DNA of 64,000 nt from Inia geoffrensis (GCA_036417435.1 CM070901.1:65468501-65532500), one strand, 5' to 3'. Positions 1 to 12,331 are shown, counted from the first letter of the stretch. Notes: generated by a model not told the origin, from the letters alone. Numbers and translations are program-made.

Positions 1-554
1 AAGGGATTCTCAAAGCAAAATGCCTACATATCGCAAGTACAGTTGTGACAAGAGTCTTTGTGAAAATCTTTTGCGACAGAAACAAAAAGGTCTGGTTCCT
101 GGAGAGAATTATCAGAGTCTTGCCTGTGCTGCTGCTGGTGGAGCCTCATCACCCAGGGCCAGCAGATAATATGATTACCTGCTGGAGTGGAACCAGCTCA
201 TTTGCATGTCAAAAAGCTGACAGCTCTGTGTGCCCAAGGCACATTAAACTTTTACCTTACACATGTCAGGAGTGCTTGGCAACTGCCACCTTCTCCTCCC
301 TTTGCTCTCCAGTTTCCATTTTCTTGCTCTGGTTTTCACATCACATCTACCACAGGCAATGGGGAATGGTCTCTGCCCTTTGCCCTTTGTAGAGCCCTTT
401 TGGCTTTATTTTAGCTACTACCAACAGAGCAAGTCCTTACCCAAAAGCCTAACTTACAGGTTTAACCTTATCCCGCAAAATCTACCTTGAGCTCACAGCT
501 CTCCTTCATGTGTAATGTACTCCACTAGGACTTATGAAATCCCCCAGCTCTTCA
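1..554. other. Intergenic, no recognised feature
   Basis: No gene or named repeat is recognised. Three overlapping short frames start here in different phases; none has a domain or splice context, so they are treated as chance. Confidence 0.5.
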
Positions 555-700
555 GTCTTTGTTTTTCTTCTCTCCCCTCTGCCTGGACTCTCCTATACCC
601 AGCAATATTTATGTGTCTCATTTCTACCTATTTCTTCAAGACTCAGCTCATCTACAACTTGGAGAGCCCACTGTTTATCAAAGTAGTAAGGAATGTGCTG
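555..700 (+). repeat. L2 LINE 3' fragment (diverged)
   Basis: The order of motifs (CTGCCTGGACTCTCC, a CTCATTTC block, then TTCTTCAAGACTCAGCTCA) follows the conserved L2 3' region, which describes small-company-like 'TGCCTGGAA..CTTCAGGTCTTTGCTCA' words. The copy is old and lacks the polyadenylation-end words, so extent and name are approximate. Confidence 0.45.
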
Positions 701-1029
701 ATGAGAAAAATACCAGCACCATGGAGAAGTGTCCTCTATAGACCAAGGCTGATGGAAGAACATGTCATTTCAGAACAGAATCCCTGATATAAAAGGAATT
801 GCAAAATTTCAGACTAATAGAGGACATGGGATGGTTCTCAATGCAGGTGGAATTATCATAAGGAGTGGCAAGATTAGAATTATAGTGCGGGGGCAATAAA
901 GTATTGTTAAATCTATAAAAACAAATAATATAAACTATGGAAAATGAGGGGCTTGATGTCAGATATACCAATAAAATTTCACAATCCCTTGCCTTACTTC
1001 CAGATCTGAGACAATATTCAAACTAGGAA
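701..1029. other. Intergenic, no recognised feature
   Basis: AT-rich unique-looking sequence; no gene or repeat recognised. Confidence 0.45.
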
Positions 1030-2220
1030 TCCACTGACTGGAGGATAGCCAAGGTCTCCAGCAAGAAGGATCCTGGAACATCATGGCAAGGGTATAAGAT
1101 AATGATTCCCCCAGTCTTCCCTATGGTACAACCAACAAAACAAGGACCCAGGGCCATTTACTTAGGAGATTATACACTGGGGAATATTCAAACATTTTGA
1201 GGACTGTTGGGAATAGGGTCCAGACTCACATTAATACTTAGGAACCTGAAGAATGGTTATGCTCTTTTCCTTTAGACTAGGACATATGGGGACCAGAAAA
1301 TAAATGTAGTCCCCGCCCAAGACTGAAGTACAGTGGAAGATCCACTGTTAGTCATTTCCCTTCTTTTATGTTTTGAATGTGCAATAGAAATAAATGTACT
1401 TTGTACTTATCAGAACTATGATATTGGTTCCTTTGCTATGGAATTTAAACTGTCATTTTGGGGAAGATCAAATGAAAACCTCTGAAACTGCCTCCACCCC
1501 AGACCAAGAGAGTAAATTTTCAAAAATCTTAAGAAAGGATTTGTAGCATGTCCATCCTGTGATTCAAGAAGTCCAGTTGCTTGGGTCATATGACCTGGCA
1601 GAACCTATGATGTTAGAGGAAACTGTAGTGAGAAAAGATGCCACGTGAGATTTATTGAAAGCTTATAGGAATGGACAAGAAGTGTGGATATCTTTGAATC
1701 ATATATGAACAGCCACTAGAGAGCATTTGACATGGAAGAGACACTAAATAAAAAATAGACAGAATGATTCAGACGGTTGACCTCAGCCAGCCTGTATCAT
1801 TGGTCATCCCAGTGGTAGCACAATAGGTGTATGAATGGAGAAGCCATGGTGGCAGGAATGGAGGTGATGCATGATCAAGAGCACAGGCTCCCACTTACCA
1901 AGGCTGATGTAGGTACTGTTACTGGTGATTGTCCAAGTTCACAACAACAGGAACTATGCTTAGCCCTTCATACAGCATCATCTCTTCGGGGACAACTAGT
2001 CACTTGGTAGAAAGTTGACTACATTTTACTCCTTTCACCAGGAAAGGATGAACTTGATTTATCTTGACTGAAATCAACACACATTCTGGGTATGACTTTT
2101 CTCATTCTGCCTGTAGCATTTCAGCCAGCTCGACTATCAGAGAACTTCTAGAATGTTTAACTCACTGTCATGGAATCCTGAATAAAACCACATTGGACTA
2201 AGGCAACTATTTGAAAGCAA
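1030..2220 (+). mobile_element. ERVL-like endogenous retrovirus pol remnant
   Basis: The plus strand resembles the late pol region (RNase H to integrase) of ancient ERVL-class elements. The best part is about 1760-2215, where the word order matches the zinc-binding N-terminus and the start of the catalytic core of a retroviral integrase. The 5' part (1030-1760) is weaker and could be another internal portion of the same or a related element. No frame exceeds 60 codons here: stops and frameshifts are dense, so it cannot encode a working enzyme. No LTRs are recognised at either side, so this is an internal fragment. Family assignment is by recall of word order, not alignment. Confidence 0.5.
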
Positions 2221-2674
2221 AGGAGGCCTGTCCACAAACTCCACTGCTCCTATAACATACCTATAGTCACACTCAGCAGCTGCCCTCTGTTAGAATTAAA
2301 AAAAATCTTTAATTTGTACTTATCTCTAGAATTTTGCTGAAAGAAAGCTCACAACCAAACCCTATTCCTACTGTTTATTGTTGATAAGTACTGAGGGAAA
2401 GGGATGTTAAACAGTAAACTTTTACTAAGTATGAAGGAATGAGACTGGCCTTTGGAATTACATTTGATTCCTTGAAGCTACTGTGAATACCATGTAGAAT
2501 CTTCCTCCTTCAAGACATTGTCCTCTTTGGATTCTCTCTGCATCAGTCTGTATCTCTTGGGAATTGTGAGTGTGTCATTTTTCATAGGTTATCCATATCT
2601 GCTCCCTGCATACTAGCTTTCTTAATGGCATATTTCTGCACAATTACTAGGGTAAGTGATGCTGTGAAGTTGAT
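2221..2674. other. Intergenic, no recognised feature
   Basis: Unique-looking sequence with an A-run near 2297; no gene or repeat recognised. Confidence 0.45.
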
Positions 2675-2877
2675 TCTTTAAGCATCCTAAGGCCTGTAGG
2701 CTTAATCTTGTCTACTATCTGTTTGTGTAAATAAAGTTTTATTGGATCACAGCCATGCTCATTCATTTATTTATTGTCTATGGTTGGTTTTACATTACTA
2801 TGGCTCAGCTGAATAGTTGTGAAGCCTAAAATATTCATTATCTGAACCTTAATAGAAAAAGTTTGTCAACTCCTGCT
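2675..2877. mobile_element. Non-autonomous hAT-type DNA transposon fossil
   Basis: Contains the string TAAATAAAGTTTTATTGGA followed by CACAGCCATGCTCATTCATT and TTTGTCAACTCCTGC, matching a common mammalian MER-type non-autonomous hAT element about 200 bp long whose ends read CAGGGGT..GGCAAAC. The right end (TGTCAACTCCTG) corresponds to the inverted terminal repeat; the left terminus is eroded. It has no coding capacity. Subfamily is not named with confidence. Confidence 0.65.
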
Positions 2878-3522
2878 TTAAGCAAATAGCTGAAGATATC
2901 AGAACTGAGTTTTGGATTCAGTGCTTTTCACCAGTATTTCAGAGACAGATTTTTGTTTCAGATAAAAGACACAGACCACTTTGCCCACCCTGAGCAAACG
3001 CAATATGATGCCATTCTCATATATCTCACTTTCAAAAGTGAATATATTTTTCAGACAGAAAAGGATCTGGCAACTTGGTTCTTAAGTGTTTTGAGACCCT
3101 ATTCTATAGTATAGGCTGTGACATGAGAGAAGGGTCAGAGAGTAGGCTGAAGTCATTCTATGAGGATTTCTAATGTATCATTGGTTTGCTTGAGGATCAC
3201 TGTGTCTGGGGTTCAACTTATGGCTCTTTTTTCATCTTCATAATACTTTTCTTACAATGAGTGTTCATCCTCTAAAATCACAGCCAACCACACCCCTCTT
3301 TGGGCTCTTTGGAAGGGTTCGTTGGCAAAAGTTTATCAATGTGCTCAGAAGATGGAAGCTTGTTACGTCTGTGTTAAATATTATTGATTAAGTGGGCCTT
3401 CTGTGCTCTCTTCACAGTCTTTCCACTAATTATGTCCATGTTTCATTTTTCTAAGTGAATGTCAATATCACAGAGAGGATTTCCCATAGAAAAGCCAAAA
3501 GCCCAACACTATCTCCCTTAAA
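2878..3522. other. Intergenic, no recognised feature
   Basis: No gene or repeat recognised. Confidence 0.45.
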
Positions 3523-3786
3523 ACAAATAGATTTTTCATTGAAATCAACATATCTTTCTGAATCAAATAGGTTTTCATGGGGCCAATAAATTTCTTCAAA
3601 ACAATGCATTTTTATTACAACATGTTTTGTTCAAACCAATACTTTCTGACAACCAGATATTAATGACCTCACCAGAACTATAAATTTACCCCAATGTATG
3701 TTTTTCTCAGCAGAAAATAATTTTTCTTATACAAACACATTTTTATTTTAATCAATCCTTTTCTGAAATCAGATACATTTCTGCAG
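3523..3786. repeat. Degenerate AT-rich tandem repeat, period about 35-40 bp
   Basis: Seven successive units begin near 3523, 3562, 3601, 3636, 3672, 3711 and 3751. Each opens with a CAAATA/CAATAC/CAATCC-like word, followed by a TTTTCAT/TTTTCTG word and an ACATTTCTT-like word. Units 4 and 7 align best (CCAATACTTTCTGAC against TCAATCCTTTTCTGAA, both followed by CAGATA). Spacing drifts by a few bases. No unit is identical to another, so the array is old. It was found by eye and needs a tandem-repeat score. Confidence 0.45.
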
Positions 3787-4895
3787 GGGACAATGAGAAC
3801 CTCTTTACTAAGAAATGTCATTTTGTTTGAAAGAACATGGCCTGGGTTTCAAACTTCCTTAGTGACCTAACTTAAACATCTTTATTCAAAAATGAGTGAG
3901 GCAAAGGCTATTAAGGAAAATCTATGTTGTTTTCTGTCATCCAGAAATGCACAAATGTATCAACAGATACTTCCTACCGAGCCTCAAAGAAATAGATCTC
4001 CAGTTCCATCTATTGTCAGGGCAGATACCAGCCAGCAGTATCCTGCTTTCTTGAGTGTAGCAGAGACAAGGATCATGTTCATCCTTAGAAATGCTCTCTT
4101 AATACACTAACAGGAGTGCACAAGAGTAATATTATTAAGACCCTCTGGCACCAGGAAACAATGCTTGTATTGCTTTTTTTTTTTCTTACAGAAGTCTGCT
4201 TTTTTTTTTTTTTCTCTGCATTTAACTGAAGACTAGAACAGAACTACTCTATGGGAAGAATATTATTATGACCAGTCATTTTTACACATTAGCCTTCTCT
4301 GGAAGCAGGTCCCCATCTTCTTAGATACTGACTTTCTAACCCTTCTCATATAGAAATCAAATATGAGAAATTCAAACAATTGACTTAAAGGTTATAATGA
4401 TTTTTTCTGGTCACTGAAAATTAGCAGCATAAAAATAATCCCAAAATATACTCTATTATCTCTATGGAAATATAAAAGGTGTATTTCCAGGGTCCTATTC
4501 ATTCTTTTATTCTTTTCCTTTGAAAGTATATGCCCAATTGATCAGCTTAAGGCCTCAACACAGATTCATCAATTCTAGACTGTCTAGGGACTGCCATCTT
4601 TGTCTCAACTACAGTAAATTTATGGGACCTGTGTTTCTCGCTATCAGTATGAGCACATTCATTTTTGTTTCCTACTCATTTTCATAAAATAATAAAAGAA
4701 AAGCACAAAGGGAATGTTCAGATAATTATACAATGTTTTCCAGACAAAGGTAGCTATACAGCTAAAGCTGAACTCTTGGCTGGCAGATTGTATAGTCATT
4801 CAAAATAGTCAATTCTCGCCTAATGTAAAGAAATCCAGTTTTACTGTACAGGAGACAATTTAGAGCTAACAATGTATGAGGTAAAAATGCCTGTA

Positions 4896-4926
<31 letters not shown>

Positions 4927-4994
4927 TTCAGAACCCCACTGAATGGAAAAAGCTTTGAAAATGGAACACTTAGGTTCTTATTAATAAGAATAAT
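3787..4994. other. Intergenic with homopolymer runs
   Basis: No gene recognised. Holds T-runs near 4175-4214 and a 27-base A-run at 4900-4926. I could not recognise a retroposon body upstream of the A-run, although it would suit an old retroposon tail. A 72-codon frame at 3892-4110 has no recognisable product. Confidence 0.5.
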
Positions 4995-5240
4995 TACTAT
5001 TGTTCAGCATTTACTATGTGCAGAAGGCATTGTGATAAATATTTCACATCATTTTCTAATTTCCATCTTAGGACAAATCCATGAAATAAGTATGTTGATT
5101 CCATGTTTAGGAGCAGAAAAAAAAACCCAAAATGCAGAGAAACTCTATGTGCAAGCTCACATAGCAAATGAGTAAAGGAGAAAGACTGAACACAAATCTC
5201 TGAATTCAGAGCCAGCATTCTCTACACCAGTCTATCCTGC
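4995..5240 (-). repeat. MIR SINE
   Basis: Reads as the reverse complement of MIR: a CAGCATTTACTATGTGCAGA block, then CACATCATTTTCTAAT, ATGCAGAGAAACTC, GCAAGCTCACATAGCAAATG and a terminal CAGAGCCAGCATTC box, all in the expected order. The copy is nearly full length and diverged. Confidence 0.75.
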
Positions 5241-5699
5241 TTTCTCAGAGCTGTCTACCTGCCATGTAACCTGGAGCCATCTCTCCCACAAGTCTCAGTT
5301 CCTCTTTGCACAGTGTGTTTACATATTCCTTCACTACCTCCTTGGTTTTAAGCGAGACTCAGATGAAGACATGAATGGGAAACTATTCCAAAACAAGAGA
5401 TTGTAATAGAAATATATAGAGTAATACTTAGTAAGTGCAAGTTCATTTCTCAAACATGGATTGTGTGAATGTGTTTTGGAGACATGGATGGATTTTTTTC
5501 ACACTTTTTAAATTGATCACTTCTCTGTGAAAGTGCTTATGTGAGACAGAAAGTTCCTTATTGGCAGTAGAAAAATCCTGTGCATCAGGGAGGGAATTTA
5601 TTTAAGATGCAGAAAATGGAGTTGAGGTTACATGATGTAGAAAAGTTATAAGGTAAATTAATGAGCAATAAAAGTTATCATCATGCATTTATGAAACTT

Positions 5700-5900
5700 T
5701 CTAAATTTTAAGTTACAAAGCATGGTGATTTAAATTTTCTCTGATTTTCACAGCAGCTCTGAAGTAGGCAGGGCAAGAGGGTAATACTCCACTTAAAAAT
5801 GAAGACATCGATGTTCAGAAAGATCAAGTACTTGCCCAAGGACATGCAGCTTAAATAACTGGCAAGGTCAGGGCCATTTCCACGTGACTCTATAGAGAAG
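5700..5900 (-). repeat. MIR SINE (diverged)
   Basis: The reverse MIR core is visible as AAATGAAGACATCGATGTTC, AAGTACTTGCCCAAGGAC and a CAGGGCCATTTCCACGTGAC box. The 5' end is weak. Confidence 0.6.
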
Positions 5901-6029
5901 TATTTAGTTGTCAAGAAAAAAAATAATAAAACCCAGCAGAACAAAATAGTACAAGGGCAAGAATAAGAGACAAATATATGTAACATTCATTACATAAACC
6001 ATTTTCAAATCTTTTACTTCATTTTTTTT

Positions 6030-6145
6030 CCTTTGAATCTTTCTGAGTTTTAGTCACCTGCTCAAAGCTACCCAGACTATTGCTGACAGAACCAGGATTG
6101 ACATTCATGTTTTCTGACTTCAAAGCTAGTACTTCTTACAGGAGC
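6030..6145 (-). repeat. MIR SINE fragment
   Basis: TCACCTGCTCAAAGCTACCC followed by CAGAACCAGGATTGACATTC and a CTTCAAAGCTAGTACTTCTT end matches the promoter-proximal half of MIR in reverse. Confidence 0.55.
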
Positions 6146-8094
6146 CTATCCTGTGGATGTGGGGTCTGGTGTGAAAGGGCAGAAAGCGGGATTTGAGGGA
6201 AGGTGGTAGGGTAGCTGCTGGCCTCCTCCATGTATGGACCATACCAAGGCAAGGTGGGGAGATGTCTCCATTGATAGCCCCAACACCTGGGTGTCTCTAG
6301 GAAGACTTGGGAGCTGTGGAACTGCAGCAGGAGTGGCTGCAGGCATCGCAAGCCATGCTTGGCTGAGCGCAACAGCAGACTCACAATCAGATGCTACCAT
6401 ATGGGCAAGGCATAGGGGCCGGCTATCTGAGCATATGAAGAAAAGATCCGGGAGGGTGCGGGAACCAAAAATATCAGGCTGATTTCAAATAACCATCTGA
6501 TCCTCCTGAAAATAAAGCCCATCTTTTGTGACTTCAATTTAATTTAAGAAGCATCATTATATGTACGTATAGCACCTATGATATACTAAGTACTGTGGGA
6601 ACCAAAAATGATACGTAAAACTCAACTTCTCTGAACCTCAGTTTTCTCATCTGTAAACTCAGTGGATTGAAATACATCATTTTCAGGGGCACTGTGAGTC
6701 TTTCATGCTGTGACATAGTCACCGCCTCATGTTATTTACAATTTGGTGGTCACAAAGGTAGAATGTCCACAGTGGACGGGCTCTTATAACTCAGTTGGTT
6801 CAAACATGAGGAATAGGGGAGTGGATTCAGGCTGAGACTAGAGGTTGGGTCTTCTATGGCCAAGTCCCAGGTTCTCTCTACCACAACTCAGAAGCTTCCA
6901 TTAACTACACTATACGTAGAATCCCTGTGTTGAAAGAGACCTTACCAGCCATGGAGTCCAGCTGTTGTTTATCCATTGCTTAAACATATTCTGGGACAGC
7001 CTCACCACATGTACAACTCTAGGCTGACCTATACCTCCAGCACAGAAAATTCACTCAATGGAGAGAGGAGCCATTCTATTTTTTTGTAAATCTACATATT
7101 TTAGTTTTTTCCTTTAAATTGAGCTTTCACTTATTGCTTACCATTTTGAGCCATAGAGAACATATTCATGGCCTCCTTTAAATATGTGACTCATTCATAA
7201 TTCTTGGCACTGGTCTACACAGCAGGTTGTTCCAGATGGTCTCCGAGATTAATAAAGAGACACAGTTTGGAAAAAGCTATGACATCCTTCCTAAGAAACA
7301 CTTTATTTTGTGCCAACTAAGAAGAGAACGCTGTGCTTCTCATGGGGCAGAAGATGGTGGTCAATGTGTCTCAGAACACTTTCCCAAGTACAGAACCACT
7401 TTTTCCTTCTGAATTTTCCTCCCTGCTGGGGACACAACCTCTTGCCCCTGCCCTCTGTTTCTAGCATCCGACTCCTACCAAACTAAGGTAATTAAATTAG
7501 GTTTTCGTAAGTCCGAGAGACAGACATTCCTTGAGCACAATAACACACCCCATTTTTGCCACAGAAGGTTGCTCTGGGAAATGGCCCTTTTCAGTCCCCC
7601 TGTCACCCCACATCCTGCACAGGATCTGAGGCTCCCTCACTTCCTGCCAGCTCCATTGAGGGAAAACCTAGAGCAGAGGCTGTTAGGAGGTCAAAGCAGA
7701 TCCTGAGACGGTGTGAGTGAGACGCTTAAAACATAACAAGAAAAAAAAATATGAGAAAAAGAGAAGTACTTTGAGTGAAGAAAAGGGAAGGGTAGGAGGT
7801 CATGGAGAAGGGATCCTCTAATGTACAGCTCAAGTAGAATCAATGTGGACTGATAATGCAAATTGAAGGAAAACGTAATGGGCTCCTCTGCATTATCCTT
7901 TGGACTTGGTGTGTGAACTTGACTGGCACAGTCATGCACTGTGGTAATGCATCTGGGGTAATACAGCAATCCTCCAAAGATTATAGACATAGGGAATCCT
8001 GGCCTGGAAAAGAAGATGAAGACAGGGCTTTCCATCGGTATCAAAAGTAAGACACATAGTCACTGTGATATGTGAAGACCAGATCCTTAGTCAT
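6146..8094. other. Intergenic, mostly unique
   Basis: No gene. A short plus-strand MIR scrap lies at about 6620-6680 (CTCAGTTTTCTCATCTGTAA). A possible CR1/L3-like scrap lies at about 6895-7060 (GAATCCCTGTGTTGAAAGAG...GAGTCCAGCTG). Frames on both strands at 6136-6482 and 7691-8050 overlap one another and show no recognisable domain. Confidence 0.5.
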
Positions 8095-8560
8095 TCATTT
8101 ATTCATTCTTTTAAGTAATAAATTTGAATACTTATTATGTTCAAGGAACTTTATAGGAATGATGTTTTATCCTTGTATGGACAGCTTATAAGCTATTTGG
8201 AAAAATGAGACATTAAATTGCAGCATAAATTAAGATAAATTTCAGAGAAGGATTTAACCTTAAGTACCAAATAAGTGGTATAAAAAATAATTGCTATGAG
8301 TTCATGGGAAGATTATATTTTGGAATGATTAGGGAAGGCTACGTTGAGAGGGTTAGTATTCAGCAGGCTTTAATGAATGGTTTGGAACTGGATGAAGAAG
8401 AGAGAGGAGAACACCTTAGACGTGAGAAACATGTCAAAAGTGCAGAGGAAGAGGGAGCGTTCCATAGGTGAATAATGAATAGACCGTGCCGGTTTAACTG
8501 AAGCCAAATGTTTTCAAAAGTGATTAGTGAAAGAATAACCTGGAAAGGTAGATTATAGAG
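8095..8560. repeat. Unnamed ancient interspersed repeat fragment
   Basis: Starts with a TCATTTATTCATTC / ACTTATTATGTTCAAGGAAC segment and continues with AGGGAAGGCTACGTTGAGAG and AGTGCAGAGGAAGAGGGAGC. This is the recurrent mammalian pattern 'tissue-size word, then a stretch ending in a purine-rich box' that also appears at 37764-38020, 60085-60275 and 61375-61725. I recognise it as a shared old repeat but will not assign a family name. Confidence 0.4.
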
Positions 8561-9065
8561 GATATGAATATCAGGCTAAGAGGAAAATTGGTCATGAAAG
8601 TGACATGATGAAAATTATGTTTTAGAAAGATCATGGCATGGGAATAGGTAACAGTGGCAAGGGGTGGGTGGGCAAGCTTAAAGGGGAGATGCCCATTAGC
8701 AGGATTTCATAATAAACCAGGTGGGAGGATTAGGAGAGTAGAATTGCGGAAATATAAAAAAAAATGTTCATGAGTGCATTGTGAAGAGAAAACTAGTGGG
8801 ATTTGTTGACTGATTGAGTATAAAGTAAGAAGTCACTCAAAGAGATTTTGAATTTGTGAATATTACCATTGACAGAAGGTTTTGGAGACTGACAACCTAA
8901 AAAGGTCTGTTACTGTATGAGAGAAGAATGGAGTGATTAGAGAAGAACGCTGCATTGAATTTTGAACAGACTTGTGCAATTATCTTCATGCTGTTAAACC
9001 TGATAGTCAAAGACCTCCAATTGCTAAGGCTGTCTTAGCATCCAGGTGTCAGATCCTACTTTCCC
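8561..9065. other. Intergenic, no recognised feature
   Basis: AT-rich unique-looking sequence; no gene or named repeat recognised. Confidence 0.4.
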
Positions 9066-9222
9066 CTTAGATCAGGAGCTCTCAACAGTGGCAGTATTTT
9101 AGAATCACCTGGGGTGGGGGTCTTTAAAATATCCTTATCCTAGGTTATGCCCCAACCAATTAAATCAGAATCTCAGGAGGTGGGATCCAAGAATTCATGT
9201 ATGTATTTTTAAAGCTTGTCAG
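9066..9222. mobile_element. Non-autonomous hAT-Charlie-type MER fragment
   Basis: GCTCTCAACAGTGGCAG, TAGAATCACCTGGGGTGG, CCAATTAAATCAGAATCTCA and a GTATTTTTAAAGCTTGTCAG end match the MER5/MER58-like class of short hAT-Charlie derivatives in order. The left CAGTGGTTCTCAA terminus is partly preserved. No coding capacity. Confidence 0.65.
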
Positions 9223-9379
9223 CAACGAATTATGCAGCAAATGTGGAGACCATTGCTTACAGGTATTTACTACCATTTTCAGTATTTCTTTTCTGGAGAA
9301 ACACCTTTAAATGGGAAAAGGCATTATAATAAACATTGCTCCATCTCAGTGACCAACACTATCAACCAACCACCCAAGT

Positions 9380-10140
9380 ACCCAAACCACCAATGTGGGC
9401 ACATCCTTGGTTCCTCTCTCTCCCACAAACATGCATCTAATTGCCAAGTCCTGCAATTCTACTTAACAGTTTTAGAAGTTAACCACTTTTCTCCTGCCGC
9501 ATTACCACTTCCTTTGTCTTGCAATCCAGATGATTTCAAGAACTTTCTAAATTCTTCACTTTCATTACCTTTTAATTCCATATTAATGTGTAGCTAGAAA
9601 GCTTCTTGTAAAATGCAAATCTGGTCATACTGCTTCCCTGCTTCAAACTTCAGTGGTTCCATAAAGCCATTAAAATGACTTAAAAGATATTCCTTGATTT
9701 GTCATTTGATTACTTGTTCAGTTTTATATCTTGCCATTCCCTTCACCCTCAGTGATGTGGCCTTATAGATGTTCTCCCTTGATCCTGGGTGTTCGTTCAT
9801 AGTGGCCCCTAGGCTGTAACTCTTTGCTCCTTCCTTTCCACCCTCCTCACTAATTTACTTCTGCTCTTTCTCTTTACCACCCTTCTCCCCTTTTCAGTTT
9901 ACATGACGGGAACTTTCATTTAAAAACCTTCAATGGACCTCTAGGTGTGGATTAGATGTTTTTCTTCTGTGCTTTGACCTTATTGTAACATTTATTACAC
10001 TATTTACTTAGCTCTGATCCTTACTAATCTGTTAGTTTTGTAAATGCAAGGACTGTGTCAATGATTTTCACTAATTTATCACTAGCAAAATACCTAGAAC
10101 ATAGTAGATGTTCAATAAATAATTTTGGAGTCACAGTGAA
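9380..10140 (+). repeat. L2 LINE 3' end (long copy)
   Basis: Successive L2 landmarks are present: CATCCTTGGTTCCTCTCTCT, TTGCCAAGTCCTGCAATTCT, AAAATGCAAATCTGGTCATA, CTTCAGTGGTTCC, TTGTAAATGCAAGGACTGTG and the 3' terminus AGATGTTCAATAAATAATTT. It covers the end of the reverse-transcriptase ORF and the 3' UTR. A 121-codon frame at 9232-9597 lies mainly in this element; it is not an intact L2 protein. Confidence 0.8.
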
Positions 10141-12167
10141 ATGAATCACCTATTATTATATTACAGACACAGTGACTAATACACATTTGTTACTACACAG
10201 TGAACATGGAGCAAAGAAATAACTGTAGAGAATGTTTATTCATTTTTCATTCTGGTGTCCATACAGAAAACCAAGAGAAAAGCCAAACATCATAGTTTTA
10301 ATTAGTTCTGCTTAAAAGTGGAAAAAACAGGAGGGTTAGTCAAATTTAAATGTTTATCTCTTTGAAAGAACATTACTAGTATAAGAAATAGGAAGTTCTC
10401 ATCATTTGGATGAGAGACAATAGACAATGGAATAAAACTAATAAGAAGTGTTGGTAAGACAGGGATCATGAGAACTTAGCTGGAATGAATGAAATACCAA
10501 AATTAAGTGGTATACTTACTATAGTTTACCAATCTCACACATTTCCTGAGGCTCCATTTTTGCCACTCTAAATGTTCCTGGAATTTAGATGTTCACATAA
10601 GAGCCATTACATTTTCTTATGAGAAGATTGAGATGAAATTCTGCTGTGTCTATGCTTTGAGATTAAACTCCTTCAGGAATGTGGGAAGGAAATTAAAATG
10701 TTTTAGATTTCTTATCATTCAGTTTCCAGATCCTTTGGAACCCAAAGAAGATGTTGACAATTAGAGCCAAGCAGCCATATACCATCAGGGCCGAGCTCGT
10801 TGCCTTTGTTCATTCCTCCATGGGAGGACGTTTTAGGCATGTAGCTACACCTTCTGAGACACAGGAGTGAATTAAAAGTGGATTTAGAGAGCACCCAGCG
10901 ATGATAAACTGCAGTTCTGAGAGGAATAAATTCACCACCCAGAATCCCTTTTAGCTGCTGAGGGAGGACTGAGGAAAGGAGCAGAATTCACCTTATACTG
11001 GCAAACAAACCCCCAACAAGCATGACATTTTCTTGTCCTTAGAGTAAGAGTAAAATCCTGGCTTATATATCTTAGGCTCTAATATTAAACAAAATGCTGA
11101 ATTAGGATCAAACCGCAAAAAGAGATGTCTGGGAATTTAATTCTAACCCACTGAATGACAAGCATTCTTAGAAGTATGGATGGAAGGGACTAGAAGAGTC
11201 ATTCAATCCATAGAGCATCTGATACTTGAATCGCCTCTGCACCACCTGGGTATATGGGCCATCTAGCATATGCTCTCTGTTGATAGAAAAGTCCTTGACA
11301 ACCAAGGAGGGGTCACTGTGGGTGATCATCAAAGACCTACTTTCTTCCTGATCAACCCCACTGACAGCTCTTTATCAGCAAGAGTTCCACTGCTTCGTCA
11401 CAGGACTCAGAACAACATAAACATATAAGAAATGCCACTTTGAGATCCATATTCTATCCAGCCCAGAATTCTCTCCCTGTGGTACACTGACTATGGAACT
11501 ATCTGGTGAGAAAATAGAATACTTGTCCTTCACAGCATCCTTTTAGGGGTTGAGGAATTTTGAAAAAGGATTGTGCATTTCTTCATGCCAGACCTCTCAC
11601 TGCATCTTGCATCTTTTTACAACTAATTCAACACACTTCTTGATTTACAACTCTGGACTAGTATTATGTTAAATGTTCTCTCCTCTTGGACATATTTATT
11701 GAGATCCTGCTTTAGGGCCCTCTTAGTTGTCCCATTTAGTCTCTTTATATTTCATGGAGTGGCCCTGCTTGTAGTCATTCATTTGAGAGAAAGAATAACA
11801 ATAAAATTAAGATTATGAGCTTCTCTCCCCATTAGGTAAAGTATAATCTGGCACTACTTGTTGATTGATTGTGGATTTATTATTTTTTATCTTTGCTTTT
11901 CACTTTTTCTTATTTTGATCCATTATCTCTCAACATTTTCCACTGAACTATTCTAACAAGATAGCCCACCTCTCCCCAAATCTGGGGTCTTTTGAAGAAA
12001 GTGATATATGTTTTAGCTTTATAATTGAACTGAATTTTGCATTCTATGTCATTAAATATGTATTGGTTTTAATAAAACATATTTTATATGAATATTAATT
12101 AAAGTCAGTGTTTATGTGATTTCACATTTCTCCCAGAAGATAAAGAGAGAGCTAGGGGACACAACTG
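10141..12167. other. Intergenic, mostly unique
   Basis: No gene. A possible CR1/L3-like fossil lies at about 11155-11420 (GGATGGAAGGGACTAGAAGA, then TGATACTTGAATCGCCTCTG and CCTTGACAACCAAGG). The rest shows nothing recognisable. Confidence 0.45.
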
Positions 12168-12331
12168 GTGATTCCCTGGTGGTCCAGTAGTTAAGATTCA
12201 TTGCTTTTACTGCTATGGGCCTGAGTTTGATCCATGGTTGGGGAACTAAGATCCCACAAGCAGCATGGTGCGGCCAAAACATAAATAAATTAATTAAATT
12301 AAATGATGAATGTGTTAAAAAAAAAAAAAAA
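12168..12331 (+). mobile_element. Older CHR-like tRNA-derived SINE
   Basis: The head TTCCCTGGTGGTCCAGTAGT carries an A-box-like region. A B-box-like GAGTTTGATCCATGG and the body word GGGGAACTAAGATCCCACAA follow, then GCGGCCAAAACATAAATAAA and an A-tail ending at 12331. It differs from the seven young copies: the body after the B box is short and ends in an AAATAAAT-rich tail, as in older cetartiodactyl CHR SINEs. I see no convincing target-site duplication, which agrees with greater age. Confidence 0.75.
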
